Of a stretch of DNA of 64,000 nucleotides, positions 35,350 through 44,995 are shown in pieces. The stretch's first letter is position 1; every line of letters begins with the position of its first letter. The stretch covers positions 682,001 to 746,000 of the forward strand of contig CBDDLA010000001.1 in the NCBI GenBank assembly GCA_965230485.1, written 5' to 3'. Below the pieces are notes generated by a model that searched no databases, had not been told where the DNA came from, and saw only the letters and a list, made by a program, of their open reading frames with translations. Both the position numbers and the translations under genes were made by a program. The DNA comes from Putridiphycobacter sp965230485 (GTDB lineage: Bacteria; Bacteroidota; Bacteroidia; Flavobacteriales_D; Crocinitomicaceae).

Positions 35350-37482
35350 ATGGGCGTCGATTTACAACATGCACTTAAACAGAATTTTGGATATGCCAGT
35401 TTTCGCCCTCAACAAGAAGAAATTATCCAATCAGTCTTGCACCAAAAAGATTGTTTAGTTTTAATGCCAACGGGAGGTGGAAAATCAATTTGCTTTCAAC
35501 TACCGGCCATTCTGCTCGAGCACATTACCATTGTGATTTCCCCGCTTATTTCCTTAATGAAGGATCAGGTGGAGTCTTTGCGAGAAAACGGAATACCTTC
35601 TGCATTTTACAATAGCTCAATTGACGATTTTGAAAAACAACACCTTATCTCAGAATGTTTATCTGGCCGTATCAAACTATTGTACATGGCGCCAGAAACA
35701 TTATTCCAGGTTAAGGACAGTTGGTTAAAAGAATTAAAAATTAGTCTGTTCGCTGTTGATGAAGCCCATTGCGTTTCTATGTGGGGTCATGATTTTAGAC
35801 CAGAATATCAGAAAATTGGTAGTTTAAGGACAGAATTTCCAAATATTCCAATGATTGCCTTAACGGCTACTGCTGATAAAATCACCAGAAAGGACATCAT
35901 TAAACAATTGCATTTAAAAGAACAAGACTTTTTTTTGAGTTCCTTTAACCGTCCTAATTTATCACTCAATGTCAGGTCGCAAATTCCTAAAAAAAAGAAA
36001 GAAAAGGAAATATTAGATTTTATCAATAGCCGACCAGGACAATCCGGTATTATTTATTGTTTATCAAGAAAAGAGACAGAAACTTGGGCAACAGTTTTAA
36101 ATGCGAATGACATTCCTGCTTATCATTATCACGCTGGTTTGAACAGCGAGCAAAGAAACAAAGTACAGGAAGCCTTTATTCACGATAAGGTACCGGTTAT
36201 CTGCGCTACCATTGCTTTTGGTATGGGAATTGACAAATCCAACGTACGCTGGATCATACACAATAACCTTCCCAAAAATTTAGAAGGCTATTATCAGGAA
36301 ATTGGTCGTGCAGGACGTGATGGTTTAGATAGCGATACCGTTTTGTATTATAATTATAGAGATGTCATTCTACTCAATGATTTTATTCAGGAAAGTGAAT
36401 TCAAGCCCATTTACCAGGAAAAAATAAACCGCATTTTGCAATATGCCGAAGCAACTACCTGTCGAAGACGCATTCTACTCTCCTATTTCAGTGAACACTT
36501 AGAAGAAGACTGTGGTAATTGTGACGTATGCCAAAATCCGCCTGAAGTTATCAACGGACAAATTATTGCTCAAAAGGCATTATCAGCCTTGCACCGAACA
36601 AACTTTCAAATCGGGATTAATACCTGCATTAATATTTTGAGAGGATCAAAAGCCATAGACATTTATGAAAACAATTACCATCAGTTAAAAACATATGGTG
36701 TAGGATCGGACTATAGCTTTAATGATTGGCAGCATTACATCACCCAGCTCATCAACATGGGTGTGATTGAAATTGCTTATGATGATCATTTTCATTTAAA
36801 AAGTACAGATTTTGGTCAAGACATATTAAGCGGAAAAAAAACGATTGATTTGACGAAACCACAACTCAGAGAAGTCAAAGCTAAACGTCAAAAAAAGAAG
36901 CCTGCTTCTGCTATCGATTCTGGTCAGGCAAACAATCTATTTGAACACCTTAAAACAGTCCGAAAACGTATTGCCGCCGAAAAAGGTGTACCAGCTTACA
37001 TTATTTTCCATGACTCTGCGTTGAAAGACATGGTCCTAAAAAAACCAACTAACGAACTTGACATGTTAGAAGTTCAAGGCATGGGTGAAGCCAAATTTAG
37101 GACTTATGGTCAATTGTTCCTCGACGCCATCAATGAGTTTACCTCCCGACCAAAAAAAGAAAAATCACCTACCCAAAAAAAAGTAAGCACCTATGATGAA
37201 ACGTTTGATTTACATACCAATGGACTATCAGTTTCTGAAATAGCCATGCATAAAAATGTATCAGAGGCCACCATTGTGAATCACTTGATTAAACTCAAAA
37301 CAGATGGTAAGTTGGTGGACCTATCCGCCTTAATTACGCCCCAAGAAATTGAATTGGTTAAAAATATTGCAGCCAAGTTAAAAAAGCCCGCTGGCTTAAA
37401 GCCCATTTACGAAGCGTTAAATGGTGAATTGAGCTATGATAAAATAAAAATTGGGCTAAGCTTTTCAGTAGAACAAAACTAG
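35350..37482 (+). CDS. recQ: ATP-dependent DNA helicase RecQ
   Basis: The 710-residue 3'-5' helicase takes part in recombination and fork repair. It shows motif 0/Q (YASFRPQQEEII), Walker A with K45 (MPTGGGKS), DEAH near 137 (AVDEAHCVSMWGHDFRPEY), and motif VI (QEIGRAGRDG). The RQC zinc site follows (C...CGNCDVC, about 371-394), then the winged helix, an HRDC domain (about 525-610) and an extra C-terminal helix-turn-helix (TFDLHTNGLSVSEIAMHKNVSEATIVNHLIKL). This long form is normal in Bacteroidota. Confidence 0.97.
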   Translation: MGVDLQHALKQNFGYASFRPQQEEIIQSVLHQKDCLVLMPTGGGKSICFQLPAILLEHITIVISPLISLMKDQVESLRENGIPSAFYNSSIDDFEKQHLISECLSGRIKLLYMAPETLFQVKDSWLKELKISLFAVDEAHCVSMWGHDFRPEYQKIGSLRTEFPNIPMIALTATADKITRKDIIKQLHLKEQDFFLSSFNRPNLSLNVRSQIPKKKKEKEILDFINSRPGQSGIIYCLSRKETETWATVLNANDIPAYHYHAGLNSEQRNKVQEAFIHDKVPVICATIAFGMGIDKSNVRWIIHNNLPKNLEGYYQEIGRAGRDGLDSDTVLYYNYRDVILLNDFIQESEFKPIYQEKINRILQYAEATTCRRRILLSYFSEHLEEDCGNCDVCQNPPEVINGQIIAQKALSALHRTNFQIGINTCINILRGSKAIDIYENNYHQLKTYGVGSDYSFNDWQHYITQLINMGVIEIAYDDHFHLKSTDFGQDILSGKKTIDLTKPQLREVKAKRQKKKPASAIDSGQANNLFEHLKTVRKRIAAEKGVPAYIIFHDSALKDMVLKKPTNELDMLEVQGMGEAKFRTYGQLFLDAINEFTSRPKKEKSPTQKKVSTYDETFDLHTNGLSVSEIAMHKNVSEATIVNHLIKLKTDGKLVDLSALITPQEIELVKNIAAKLKKPAGLKPIYEALNGELSYDKIKIGLSFSVEQN

Positions 37483-37580
37483 CACTGATACCCTACTATC
37501 GGTCTAATCAACTTCACTAAACCAATTTAAACCTAAAAAGTCCAATCGATTCATTAATTTTGGATTAAACGTAAAAGAAG

Positions 37581-37600
37581 TATATAACATGTGTTATATA
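37581..37600. promoter_or_regulatory. 20-bp palindrome before the gene at 37627
   Basis: TATATAACATGTGTTATATA has 9-bp arms (TATATAACA / TGTTATATA) around a TG centre. It ends 26 bp before the chosen start, so it may be an operator; it may also be a boundary repeat of an accessory unit. Confidence 0.5.
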
Positions 37601-37626
37601 TTCTTACCTTATACTCGATTAAATAC

Positions 37627-38022
37627 ATGATTCTCGATTGCTATAAAATACTGAAACTGATTGAGTATAGACCAGCAATGTTTGTTGGAGAAAATACGCT
37701 GAAGGCAATTCACTTGTATATATCTGGATACTATCATGCTCTTTTAGATGAGGGAGTTGTAACTGCTGCTCATACAGACGAACCTTTCTTTAACTGGGTA
37801 GCTAACAAATTAGGATATTATGAGTCCACAGCTGGATGGGTTAATATGATAGTTGCAGAATCAATGGGGTTTCATTCAAAAGACATAAGTTGGGAGGAAG
37901 TATTTGAAGCTCCGACTACAGATGAGCAACACTCAATTTCAATCAATCGATTTTATGAGCTACTTGAAGAATTTAAAAAAGATATGGAAAAACAGAGTAT
38001 AACAAAACCTAAAACCAATTAA
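37627..38022 (+). CDS. Small hypothetical protein with RPAMFVG motif
   Basis: The 131-residue protein reads LIEYRPAMFVGENTLKAIHLYISGYYHALL near the start, then FFNWVANKLGYYESTAGWVNMIVAESMG and a helical acidic end INRFYELLEEFKKDMEK. The pattern 'RPxMYxG ... L..fl.GY ... F..Wv...' is shared by small soluble proteins often found among toxin-immunity and other accessory genes, but I cannot name the family with certainty. ATG 37627 is preferred over GTG 37591, which lies in the palindrome. It is the first gene of an accessory pocket after recQ. Confidence 0.6.
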   Translation: MILDCYKILKLIEYRPAMFVGENTLKAIHLYISGYYHALLDEGVVTAAHTDEPFFNWVANKLGYYESTAGWVNMIVAESMGFHSKDISWEEVFEAPTTDEQHSISINRFYELLEEFKKDMEKQSITKPKTN

Positions 38023-38059
38023 AACTGGCTTTAACCAAACCGCTGGCTACAAGTAAAAA

Positions 38060-39187
38060 GTGACTATGCGAATAGCTTTAATCATACTGATTGGAATCCA
38101 TGGAATTATCCATTTATTTGGATTTTTCAAAGCATTTGACATATCCGAGTTTAATTCCATTTCACAACCAATTTCAAAAACGTTCGGAATAATTTGGTTG
38201 TTGACATTTATGCTTTTCACCGTTACAGTCAGTTTAATGCTCGTTCATTCTAATTATTGGTGGTTTAGTAGTTTTTTGGCCGTTATTATTTCACAGGTGC
38301 TGGTACTAAACTATTGGTCTGACGCAAAATTTGGCACCATAGCAAACATTATTATTCTTTTCGTAGCAATTCTTGGATATTCAAGTTTTAATTTTATGCA
38401 GAAAATAAAAACGGAAAGAGTAAATCTATTCGATAATTCACAGGTCAAAAAGCAACACATTATAACGCAAGAAGAATTAGTTGGCTTACCACCAATCGTT
38501 CAAAAATGGTTGATTAATAGTGGCATAATTGGTGAAAAATGTATATCCAATGTGCATTTGGTTCAAGAGCTACAACTGAAATTGAAACCTGAACAAACAA
38601 ATTGGAATAATGGAACAGCTGAACAATATTTTACTGTTCAACCACCAGCGTTCAATTGGAATATCAATACTGAAATGAGCTCAATATTGAGTGTAGTGGG
38701 CAGAGACAAATTTGTGGATGGTAAAGGCGAAATGATAATTAAACTTCTTTCTCTCATTCCAGTTGCCCATGCAAAAAATGACGAAAAAGTAAATCAAGCA
38801 AGTTTGCAAAGGTATTTAGCAGAAATCGTCTGGTTTCCATCAGCATCTTTAAATCAATACATAAAATGGGAAACTATAGACGACTATTCTGCCAGAGCAA
38901 CAATGGAATATAAAGGAACTAAAGGTTCAGGCAAATTTTATTTTGACAGCAACGGAACTTTTGAAAAATTCGTAGCAATGCGTTACTTAGATTCCAATGA
39001 TGATGAACCTACCGAATGGACTGTTACTGCTACCAAAACAGAAGAAAGAAATGGAATAAAAATACCAGTGGAGTGCAAAGCAAGTTGGAGTTTGGAAAGT
39101 GGTAAATGGACTTGGTTAAAATTGAAGATTAAACAAATTGAATACAACGTCGAAAAAATACCAGTAGCTAACAATATATTTGATTAA
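38060..39187 (+). CDS. DUF6544/DUF6920-type membrane protein
   Basis: The 375-residue protein starts with about four membrane helices (GIHGIIHLFGFFKAF is the first) and has a soluble C-terminal domain from about 130. That domain carries LPPIVQKWLINSGIIG, a Trp-containing strand PPAFNWNI, and SLQRYLAEIVWFPSASL, which match the family 'LP.pVqRWL...G.iG' and 'L.RYLaE..WfP.al'. Function unknown; the fold may bind lipid or a small hydrophobic ligand. It lies in an accessory pocket between recQ and a decayed gene. A start two codons later (MRIALII) is also possible. Confidence 0.75.
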   Translation: MTMRIALIILIGIHGIIHLFGFFKAFDISEFNSISQPISKTFGIIWLLTFMLFTVTVSLMLVHSNYWWFSSFLAVIISQVLVLNYWSDAKFGTIANIIILFVAILGYSSFNFMQKIKTERVNLFDNSQVKKQHIITQEELVGLPPIVQKWLINSGIIGEKCISNVHLVQELQLKLKPEQTNWNNGTAEQYFTVQPPAFNWNINTEMSSILSVVGRDKFVDGKGEMIIKLLSLIPVAHAKNDEKVNQASLQRYLAEIVWFPSASLNQYIKWETIDDYSARATMEYKGTKGSGKFYFDSNGTFEKFVAMRYLDSNDDEPTEWTVTATKTEERNGIKIPVECKASWSLESGKWTWLKLKIKQIEYNVEKIPVANNIFD

Positions 39188-39250
39188 TAGAATTTTAGGT
39201 GATAAAATGAAAGGTTAAATATAAAAACAAAGGTCAGTACTAGACTGAAA

Positions 39251-39300
39251 AGTCAGTGAGTAGAAATCTACCACTACTCTCAAACGAGACTGCAGGTGGA
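39251..39300 (+). repeat. Structured intergenic element, possible dispersed repeat
   Basis: GAGTAG (39258-39263) pairs with CTACTC (39274-39279), and the sequence ACCACTACTC ... GAGACTGCAGGTGG follows. It has the look of short repeats seen next to accessory genes in Bacteroidota chromosomes, but it occurs only once in this window, so repeat status is a guess. Confidence 0.25.
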
Positions 39301-39317
39301 ATTTTGAAGAATTTAAA

Positions 39318-40093
39318 ATGCTTAAGGAAAAAGAAAACATAATTGAACGAATTTTTAAAAGTCAAGATGAAAATGGATTATGGAAAGTAATTCCAAAATC
39401 TCACAAACATTTTCCTGTAATGAAAAGTATGGGATTTACTCGCTCAAAGAAGACCATTTTCCGATACCATGCCTAAATGGAAATATGTTGTATTTGGACG
39501 GCTACTTTAATAATAAACCGGACGAAAAGAGTATTCGATTTTTGGAATTCTTTTGTAATAATCAACGATTTGATGACGGAAAATATGAAGCACCCAAAAA
39601 TCAATTCTGCAAAAATACAAGCTGCTATGGTAAACACACTTGTTATTGGGGAGTTATCAAACTATTGAAAGGCATTTCCTTTATTCCTAAACCTAGTTGA
39701 AATGACGAAGTTGAAATACTGAAAGAAAAATGTATCGATTTCATATTGAGACATAAGGTTTGTTACAACTCTCGAAATCCTAATAAAATAATGATTAATA
39801 AATTGGATTTACTAACATTTCCAAACTTCTATAAAGGTGACTTTTTAGAAATACTATGGATCCTGAAACGGGAACGCGTTAAATCAGAAAAACTATTCCC
39901 GGCAATTGAATTACTAAAATCAAAAAAATCCATTGATGGAAAATGGATGTTAGAAAGAACAATGAACAATATGGTGACTTCAATTGGAAAAATCAATCAA
40001 CCTAGCCCCTTTGTGACGCAAAGGGCAAGCGAGGTATTGGACTATTACAAAAAAATAGCACCTAACAAAACTTATACATCAGGTGGACTGTAA
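39318..40093 (+). pseudogene. Decayed squalene-cyclase-fold gene (so-called NifH-like family)
   Basis: Pieces of one gene lie in two frames. Frame 1 (39318-39430) reads IIERIFKSQDENGLWKVIPKSHKHFP. The frame then shifts, with a loss of roughly 50 codons expected in homologues, to NEKYGIYSLKEDHFPIPCLNGNMLYLDGYF and on to IPKPS, stopped by TGA at 39698-39700. The same frame then goes on with NDEVEILKEKCIDFILRHKVCY to a C-terminal part ending at 40093. Intact relatives are soluble alpha/alpha-barrel proteins, often mislabelled nitrogen fixation protein NifH. One deletion/frameshift plus one in-frame stop mark it as dead. Confidence 0.75.
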
Positions 40094-40155
40094 GGTTAAC
40101 TTTGAGTATCTTAGCTCACATTAAGACAAAACCCGATCCCTTAACCTTAAGATTA

Positions 40156-42663
40156 ATGAAACATTACTTGGTCCTTATCGCCTTGATCTTATCATGTCAA
40201 TTGAATGCGCAGCTTGTGTTAAAAGGGGCTGTTACAGATATTCAAGGAAATCCTCTTCCTGGCGTTAAAGTCTACATTGATAGCTCAACTTATGGTGTCA
40301 TTACTGATTATAATGGGCTTTACTTTTTAGAATTAAAAAAAGCCAGTACCTACTCTATTCATTTTAAAATGTTAGGGATGAAAGACACCATTGCAGATGT
40401 TTCACTTAGCCAAAAAATAAATATCCTTAACCTTTCATTAGTTGAGGAATCAATTCAATTACAATCCGTAGAAGTGGTGACCAAAAAAGTAAAGGTTGGC
40501 AATTCCATTATTAAAAAAGTACAGGCTAATCGGAAAGATATGGCCTTGCAAGTCAACAATTATGTTTGTGATACCTATTTGAAGACAGGACTTGAACGTG
40601 AACCAAGAAAACCTGATTCTACGTCTGATGCACCCTCTAAAATGAGTCTGATTGAGTCTATTTCTAAAACCACTTTTATTGCTAAAAATACCTATCACGA
40701 AAAAATATTAGCCCTTCATGATTATTCCGACCGTGAGCCTGCTCAAGCAGAATCGTTTATAGATTATTACCAGGAAGATATTATTACCCCAATACAAGCA
40801 GTTGAAGTCGATCCTTATATTTTTTATGAAAAAGTAGAGGACGGAGACATTAACCTTTACCAAAACATGATTAATTTACCCAAAATAACTGAACATCCTA
40901 TCACTTCCCCTATTGGTGTTCAGGCTTTCACAAACTATAAATTTCAATTATCCAATGTCTTTTATGAAAATGACCTGAAAATATATGAAATTCAAGTCAC
41001 TCCTCGATTTAAAAGCGCCGCTCTATTCGAAGGTCAATTATATATTATCAGCGACTTATGGGTTATAAAGTCCCTTAACCTCTCTATTAATCCTGGTTCA
41101 ATGCCTTTTTTTCAGGATTTTAATGTTATCCAAGACTATGAAAAGATAGAGGAAAATTGGGTAGTAGGAAGACGAGAATTTACGTATACCATTAAAGAAG
41201 AAGAGGATTATATTAGGGCCAATACCAGAGTCAAGCATTTCAATTATCAATTCAATACTGATGTTGAAATAAAAGATTTTAAAAATGAAATTTCAAGTTA
41301 TGCTGATGATGCTTTTTCGAAAGACTCGATATTCTGGAATAGAAACAGACCATTAAAATTAAAGGTAAGCGAATTAGATTTTATAGCTGAACAGGAAGCC
41401 ATTGATTCCATTAAGCAGAGCGAATTCTATTTAGATAGTGTGGATGCCGCCTTCAATAAAATTACAATCGGAGATGTATTGTTAAGCGGAATTGGACTTA
41501 GAAATCGATTTAAAGAACAGGAAATATTTATTTCTCCTATGTTAAGCAGTATTGATGTTTTAGGTGTTGGTGGGTTTCGTTACGATTTTTCAGGTCATTA
41601 TTCCAAGAAGTTTCAAAATAATCATAAAATAAAGGTGACTCCATCCTTAAACTATGGTTTTTTGAATAGAGACCTGCGACCAAAGTTAGGACTGGAATAT
41701 ACTTTCTTGCCACTCAAATTTGGTAGCATAGAATTAGAAGGAGGTGATGTGTATGAACGGATTACAAATCAGACCACTGCTATCAACTATTTATTGGGAG
41801 CCGGAAGTTATATACGTAACCAATTTTTTAGCATGGCTCATAGACGAGAAATTGTGAACGGACTTTACGGACGTGTTAAATTCAGTTTTGCCGACCGCCA
41901 ACCTCTCGGGGACATAGAATTTGGTCCAATTTTCAACTTTTTAGAACAATCAGACACATTAGATCTCATGTTATTTCCTGATCCTCCGGATTTTGAACGT
42001 TATAAAGTTGCTTTTATTGAATTTAAATTCCAATATCGTTTCAACCAAAAGTACATCATTAAAAATAATGAAAAATTAATCATAGGATCAGAGTTCCCGG
42101 AACTTGAACTGACCTTTAAGCAAGGAATTCCAGGTTTATTTGGAAGTGAAGTAAGATTTAATCAATTGGAATTTAAAGTATCTGACGAAATAAATCTGGG
42201 TAATTATGGTGACTCGAAATGGAGAGTAATTGGCGGATCATTTCTCAATAAACAAAACTTAAGGGTAATTGAACACAGATTTATTAAGCAATCAGATCCT
42301 GGCTTTTTGTCCAATCCGCTAGAAACACATCAAGGCTTAGATACCAACTACAATACAAGCGGACCGTATCTGCAAGCATTTTATGTACATCACTTTAATG
42401 GCTTTTTCCTTAATAAAGTGCCATTAATTCGTCACTTAAAATTTGAATCGGTGGTCGGAACGAATGCCCTCTTACTTCAAGAGTTCAATTATACACACTC
42501 TGAATTTTTTATTGGCGTCGAGAGAAAATTCAGAGCATTTAAAGAGTATTTTAAATATGGATTTTATTATACCGCCCAGTTTAATGACATCACACAACCC
42601 TACTTCAGATTTAAATTAGGGTTCGATTATTTCAATACTTTTACCAATAAATGGTCGTGGTAA
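40156..42663 (+). CDS. DUF5686 and carboxypeptidase-like regulatory domain outer-membrane protein
   Basis: The 835-residue protein has a signal peptide (LIALILSCQLNAQ), a carboxypeptidase-regulatory-like domain (VLKGAVTDIQGNPLPGVKVYIDSSTYGVITDYNGLYFLEL, about 20-105), and the large DUF5686 region ending in a predicted outer-membrane barrel with last residues FNTFTNKWSW. The family is confined to Bacteroidota and of unknown function, thought to sit in the outer membrane. ATG 40156 is chosen because it starts the signal peptide; the longer TTG frame from 40102 does not. Confidence 0.9.
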   Translation: MKHYLVLIALILSCQLNAQLVLKGAVTDIQGNPLPGVKVYIDSSTYGVITDYNGLYFLELKKASTYSIHFKMLGMKDTIADVSLSQKINILNLSLVEESIQLQSVEVVTKKVKVGNSIIKKVQANRKDMALQVNNYVCDTYLKTGLEREPRKPDSTSDAPSKMSLIESISKTTFIAKNTYHEKILALHDYSDREPAQAESFIDYYQEDIITPIQAVEVDPYIFYEKVEDGDINLYQNMINLPKITEHPITSPIGVQAFTNYKFQLSNVFYENDLKIYEIQVTPRFKSAALFEGQLYIISDLWVIKSLNLSINPGSMPFFQDFNVIQDYEKIEENWVVGRREFTYTIKEEEDYIRANTRVKHFNYQFNTDVEIKDFKNEISSYADDAFSKDSIFWNRNRPLKLKVSELDFIAEQEAIDSIKQSEFYLDSVDAAFNKITIGDVLLSGIGLRNRFKEQEIFISPMLSSIDVLGVGGFRYDFSGHYSKKFQNNHKIKVTPSLNYGFLNRDLRPKLGLEYTFLPLKFGSIELEGGDVYERITNQTTAINYLLGAGSYIRNQFFSMAHRREIVNGLYGRVKFSFADRQPLGDIEFGPIFNFLEQSDTLDLMLFPDPPDFERYKVAFIEFKFQYRFNQKYIIKNNEKLIIGSEFPELELTFKQGIPGLFGSEVRFNQLEFKVSDEINLGNYGDSKWRVIGGSFLNKQNLRVIEHRFIKQSDPGFLSNPLETHQGLDTNYNTSGPYLQAFYVHHFNGFFLNKVPLIRHLKFESVVGTNALLLQEFNYTHSEFFIGVERKFRAFKEYFKYGFYYTAQFNDITQPYFRFKLGFDYFNTFTNKWSW

Positions 42664-42705
42664 TAGAAAACTTAAAATGCTTACTTTAGCTTAAGATTTT
42701 TTAGA

Positions 42706-43659
42706 ATGCAAAAAATGAAAGCGGCCATACGTAGAAAATATGGTTCTCCCAGCGCCATACAAATAGAACACATTGAACGACCTGTTCCTAAAGAAAATGA
42801 AATATTAATTAAAATTCATTACGCTACAGTTAATAGAACAGATTGTGCCAATTTGACAGCTAAACCTTTTATTATGAGATTTGTACTGGGTTCATTTAAA
42901 CCAAGGAAAGTAATATTAGGTACTGATTTTGCAGGAGAAGTGGTATCTATTGGCAAGCAAGTCTCGTTGTTTAGCGTAGGCGATAAAGTTTTTGGATTTA
43001 ATGATACTGGCGCAGAAACGCATGCAGAATATGTCTCAGTAGCACAACAAAATGCATACCCAATTCCTGATAAAATTGATTTTAATACCGCTGCCGCAAG
43101 TTTAGAAGGTGCGCATTACGCCTATACATTTATTCATAAAACTAATATTAAACCTGATCAAAGCATTTTAGTAAATGGAGCTACTGGAGCCATTGGTTCT
43201 GCCCTTTTACAATTCCTGGGTGAGTATGACGTGCGACTAACCGCAACATGCAACACAAAAAATATTGAGCGCATAAACTCATTAGGAGCACATAAAACAT
43301 ACGACTATACTACAGAAGATTTTACAAATGATAAAGACAAATATGACTTTATATTTGATGCAGTAGGCAAAAGTACATTTGGAAAATGTAAACCTTTATT
43401 GAAAGAAAAAGGAATTTACAGTTCATCTGAACTCGGTCCTTATGCTCAAAACATATTTTACTCAATCTTTAGTAAAAAAGTCATCTTTCCAATTCCATTT
43501 CATACAGACAAAACAATACCTTACATTAGTCATCTTTTAGAAAAAGGTGCTTTTAAACCGGTATTAGATAGAGAATATCCATTAGACGACATTGCAAAGG
43601 CCTATGAATATGTAAGCTCTGGTCAAAAAACAGGAAATGTTTTGATAAAGATGATATAA
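42706..43659 (+). CDS. NAD(P)-dependent quinone oxidoreductase-like protein (MDR)
   Basis: This 317-residue medium-chain reductase has the GroES-like N-terminal fold (VNRTDCANLTAKP, ILGTDFAGEVVSIG) and the Rossmann motif NGATGAIGSALLQFLGEY. The structural zinc lobe of true alcohol dehydrogenases is missing, so it belongs to the zeta-crystallin/quinone-reductase branch. It probably reduces a quinone or enone with NAD(P)H. The start could be ATG 42706 or the ATG three codons later. The ECF sigma gene follows 41 bp downstream on the same strand, and such enzymes are frequent partners of these loci. Confidence 0.92.
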   Translation: MQKMKAAIRRKYGSPSAIQIEHIERPVPKENEILIKIHYATVNRTDCANLTAKPFIMRFVLGSFKPRKVILGTDFAGEVVSIGKQVSLFSVGDKVFGFNDTGAETHAEYVSVAQQNAYPIPDKIDFNTAAASLEGAHYAYTFIHKTNIKPDQSILVNGATGAIGSALLQFLGEYDVRLTATCNTKNIERINSLGAHKTYDYTTEDFTNDKDKYDFIFDAVGKSTFGKCKPLLKEKGIYSSSELGPYAQNIFYSIFSKKVIFPIPFHTDKTIPYISHLLEKGAFKPVLDREYPLDDIAKAYEYVSSGQKTGNVLIKMI

Positions 43660-43700
43660 CCTCCGATTTTACTGGAGCAAATATGAGATAACCGACGATT

Positions 43701-44951
43701 ATGCGGAACAATAAACCAAAAGGTGATGCTAAAATTCTGACTGACCATTACTTCAGAACTGAATATGGACGGATGACTTCGGTTATTTCAAAATATGTCG
43801 GAATTGATGCTGCAGAAGATATTGTGCAAGAAACATTATTAGTTGCTACTGAAAACTGGCAACACAAAGGCATTCCAGCCAACCCTCAAGCATGGCTTTA
43901 CAAAACCGCAAAAAATATAGCACTTAATGTCATTAAACGTAAAAGATATCAAACGCAATATGAAGCTCACTTAAAAAACATAGAAGAGCTAAAGCATGCC
44001 AATTTTACTGAAGAAATTATCTCTGATGAACAGCTAAAAATGATGTTTGTATGCTGTCATCCCAGCATTTCAGAAAATACTCAAATAGCTTTGATATTAA
44101 AAATACTCTGCGGTTTTAGTATTACGGAAATAGCTAATTCTTGCTTTTCAACTCGTGAAACAATTAATAAACGATTAGTGAGAGGCCGTCAGCAATTAAA
44201 GAAAAATAAGATAAGCACTGAGATTTCAGATGATATCAATGAAAGACTTGGAATTATTCTCAAAACCATTTATTTGCTATTTAATGAAGGGTATTTTCCG
44301 TCAAAAAAGCATGAAATAATTCGATATGATTTATGCATTGAAGCCATTCGATTGGTTAAAGTACTTATTAGCAATCATACCATTAAACAAAAAGCAGATT
44401 GCCATGCCCTACTAGCCTTAATGTATCTCAATGCATCTCGGTTTGAAGCCAGAATAAGCAACAATGATTCAATAATTGAGATGGAAAAGCAGAATCGAAA
44501 AAAATGGAATCAAGAATTAATACAAAGCGGCATACATCACTTGGATATTGCTACTAAAGAAGAAAAAAATTCAATTTACCTCATTTTAGCTGCTATTTCC
44601 GCCAATCATTGCGTTGCTGTGAATTTTAAAGAAACGAATTGGGGTGAAATACTATTACTTTATGACAAATTATTAAAAATTGAAAACTCTCCGATCATAA
44701 AATTAAACAGGAGTATTGCATTGGCAAATGCAAAAGGAAATATGGTGGCTATTGCGGAATTAAAAAAACTTGAATCTGACTCAGATATTGGCGGCCACTA
44801 TCTTTTCCATTCAACATTAGGTGAATTATATAAAAAAGAAAATCAAAGAGAAAAGGCCGTTTTTCAGTTTGAAAAAGCGATAACTTTAGCTAAAAATGAA
44901 AGGGATATAAACTTACTAAAGAAAAAAATATCAGACTTTGTCCCTTATTAG
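43701..44951 (+). CDS. ECF42-type RNA polymerase sigma factor
   Basis: The 416-residue sigma factor has region 2 (AEDIVQETLLVATENW with the PQAWLYKTAKNIALNVIKRKR stretch), region 4 (LCGFSITEIANSCFSTRETINKRLVRGRQQL), and a long C-terminal TPR/DUF6596-like extension (GIILKTIYLLFNEGYFPSKKHEIIRYDLCIEAIRLVKVL ...). This extension identifies the ECF42 group. Such factors have no anti-sigma factor and are regulated through the extension and an adjacent DGPF protein, as here. Confidence 0.93.
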   Translation: MRNNKPKGDAKILTDHYFRTEYGRMTSVISKYVGIDAAEDIVQETLLVATENWQHKGIPANPQAWLYKTAKNIALNVIKRKRYQTQYEAHLKNIEELKHANFTEEIISDEQLKMMFVCCHPSISENTQIALILKILCGFSITEIANSCFSTRETINKRLVRGRQQLKKNKISTEISDDINERLGIILKTIYLLFNEGYFPSKKHEIIRYDLCIEAIRLVKVLISNHTIKQKADCHALLALMYLNASRFEARISNNDSIIEMEKQNRKKWNQELIQSGIHHLDIATKEEKNSIYLILAAISANHCVAVNFKETNWGEILLLYDKLLKIENSPIIKLNRSIALANAKGNMVAIAELKKLESDSDIGGHYLFHSTLGELYKKENQREKAVFQFEKAITLAKNERDINLLKKKISDFVPY

Positions 44952-44995
44952 TCATTTCAATTGTGTTTAGGGTATAAACAATAATTTAAAAAACA

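Noticed and set aside
37591..37626. Longer start (GTG) for the RPAMFVG gene
   Set aside because: The GTG lies inside the palindrome and the added residues do not look like a protein start.
39318..40093. Nitrogenase iron protein (NifH) label
   Set aside because: Only the common misannotation of a squalene-cyclase-like family; no P-loop or nitrogenase motifs are present.
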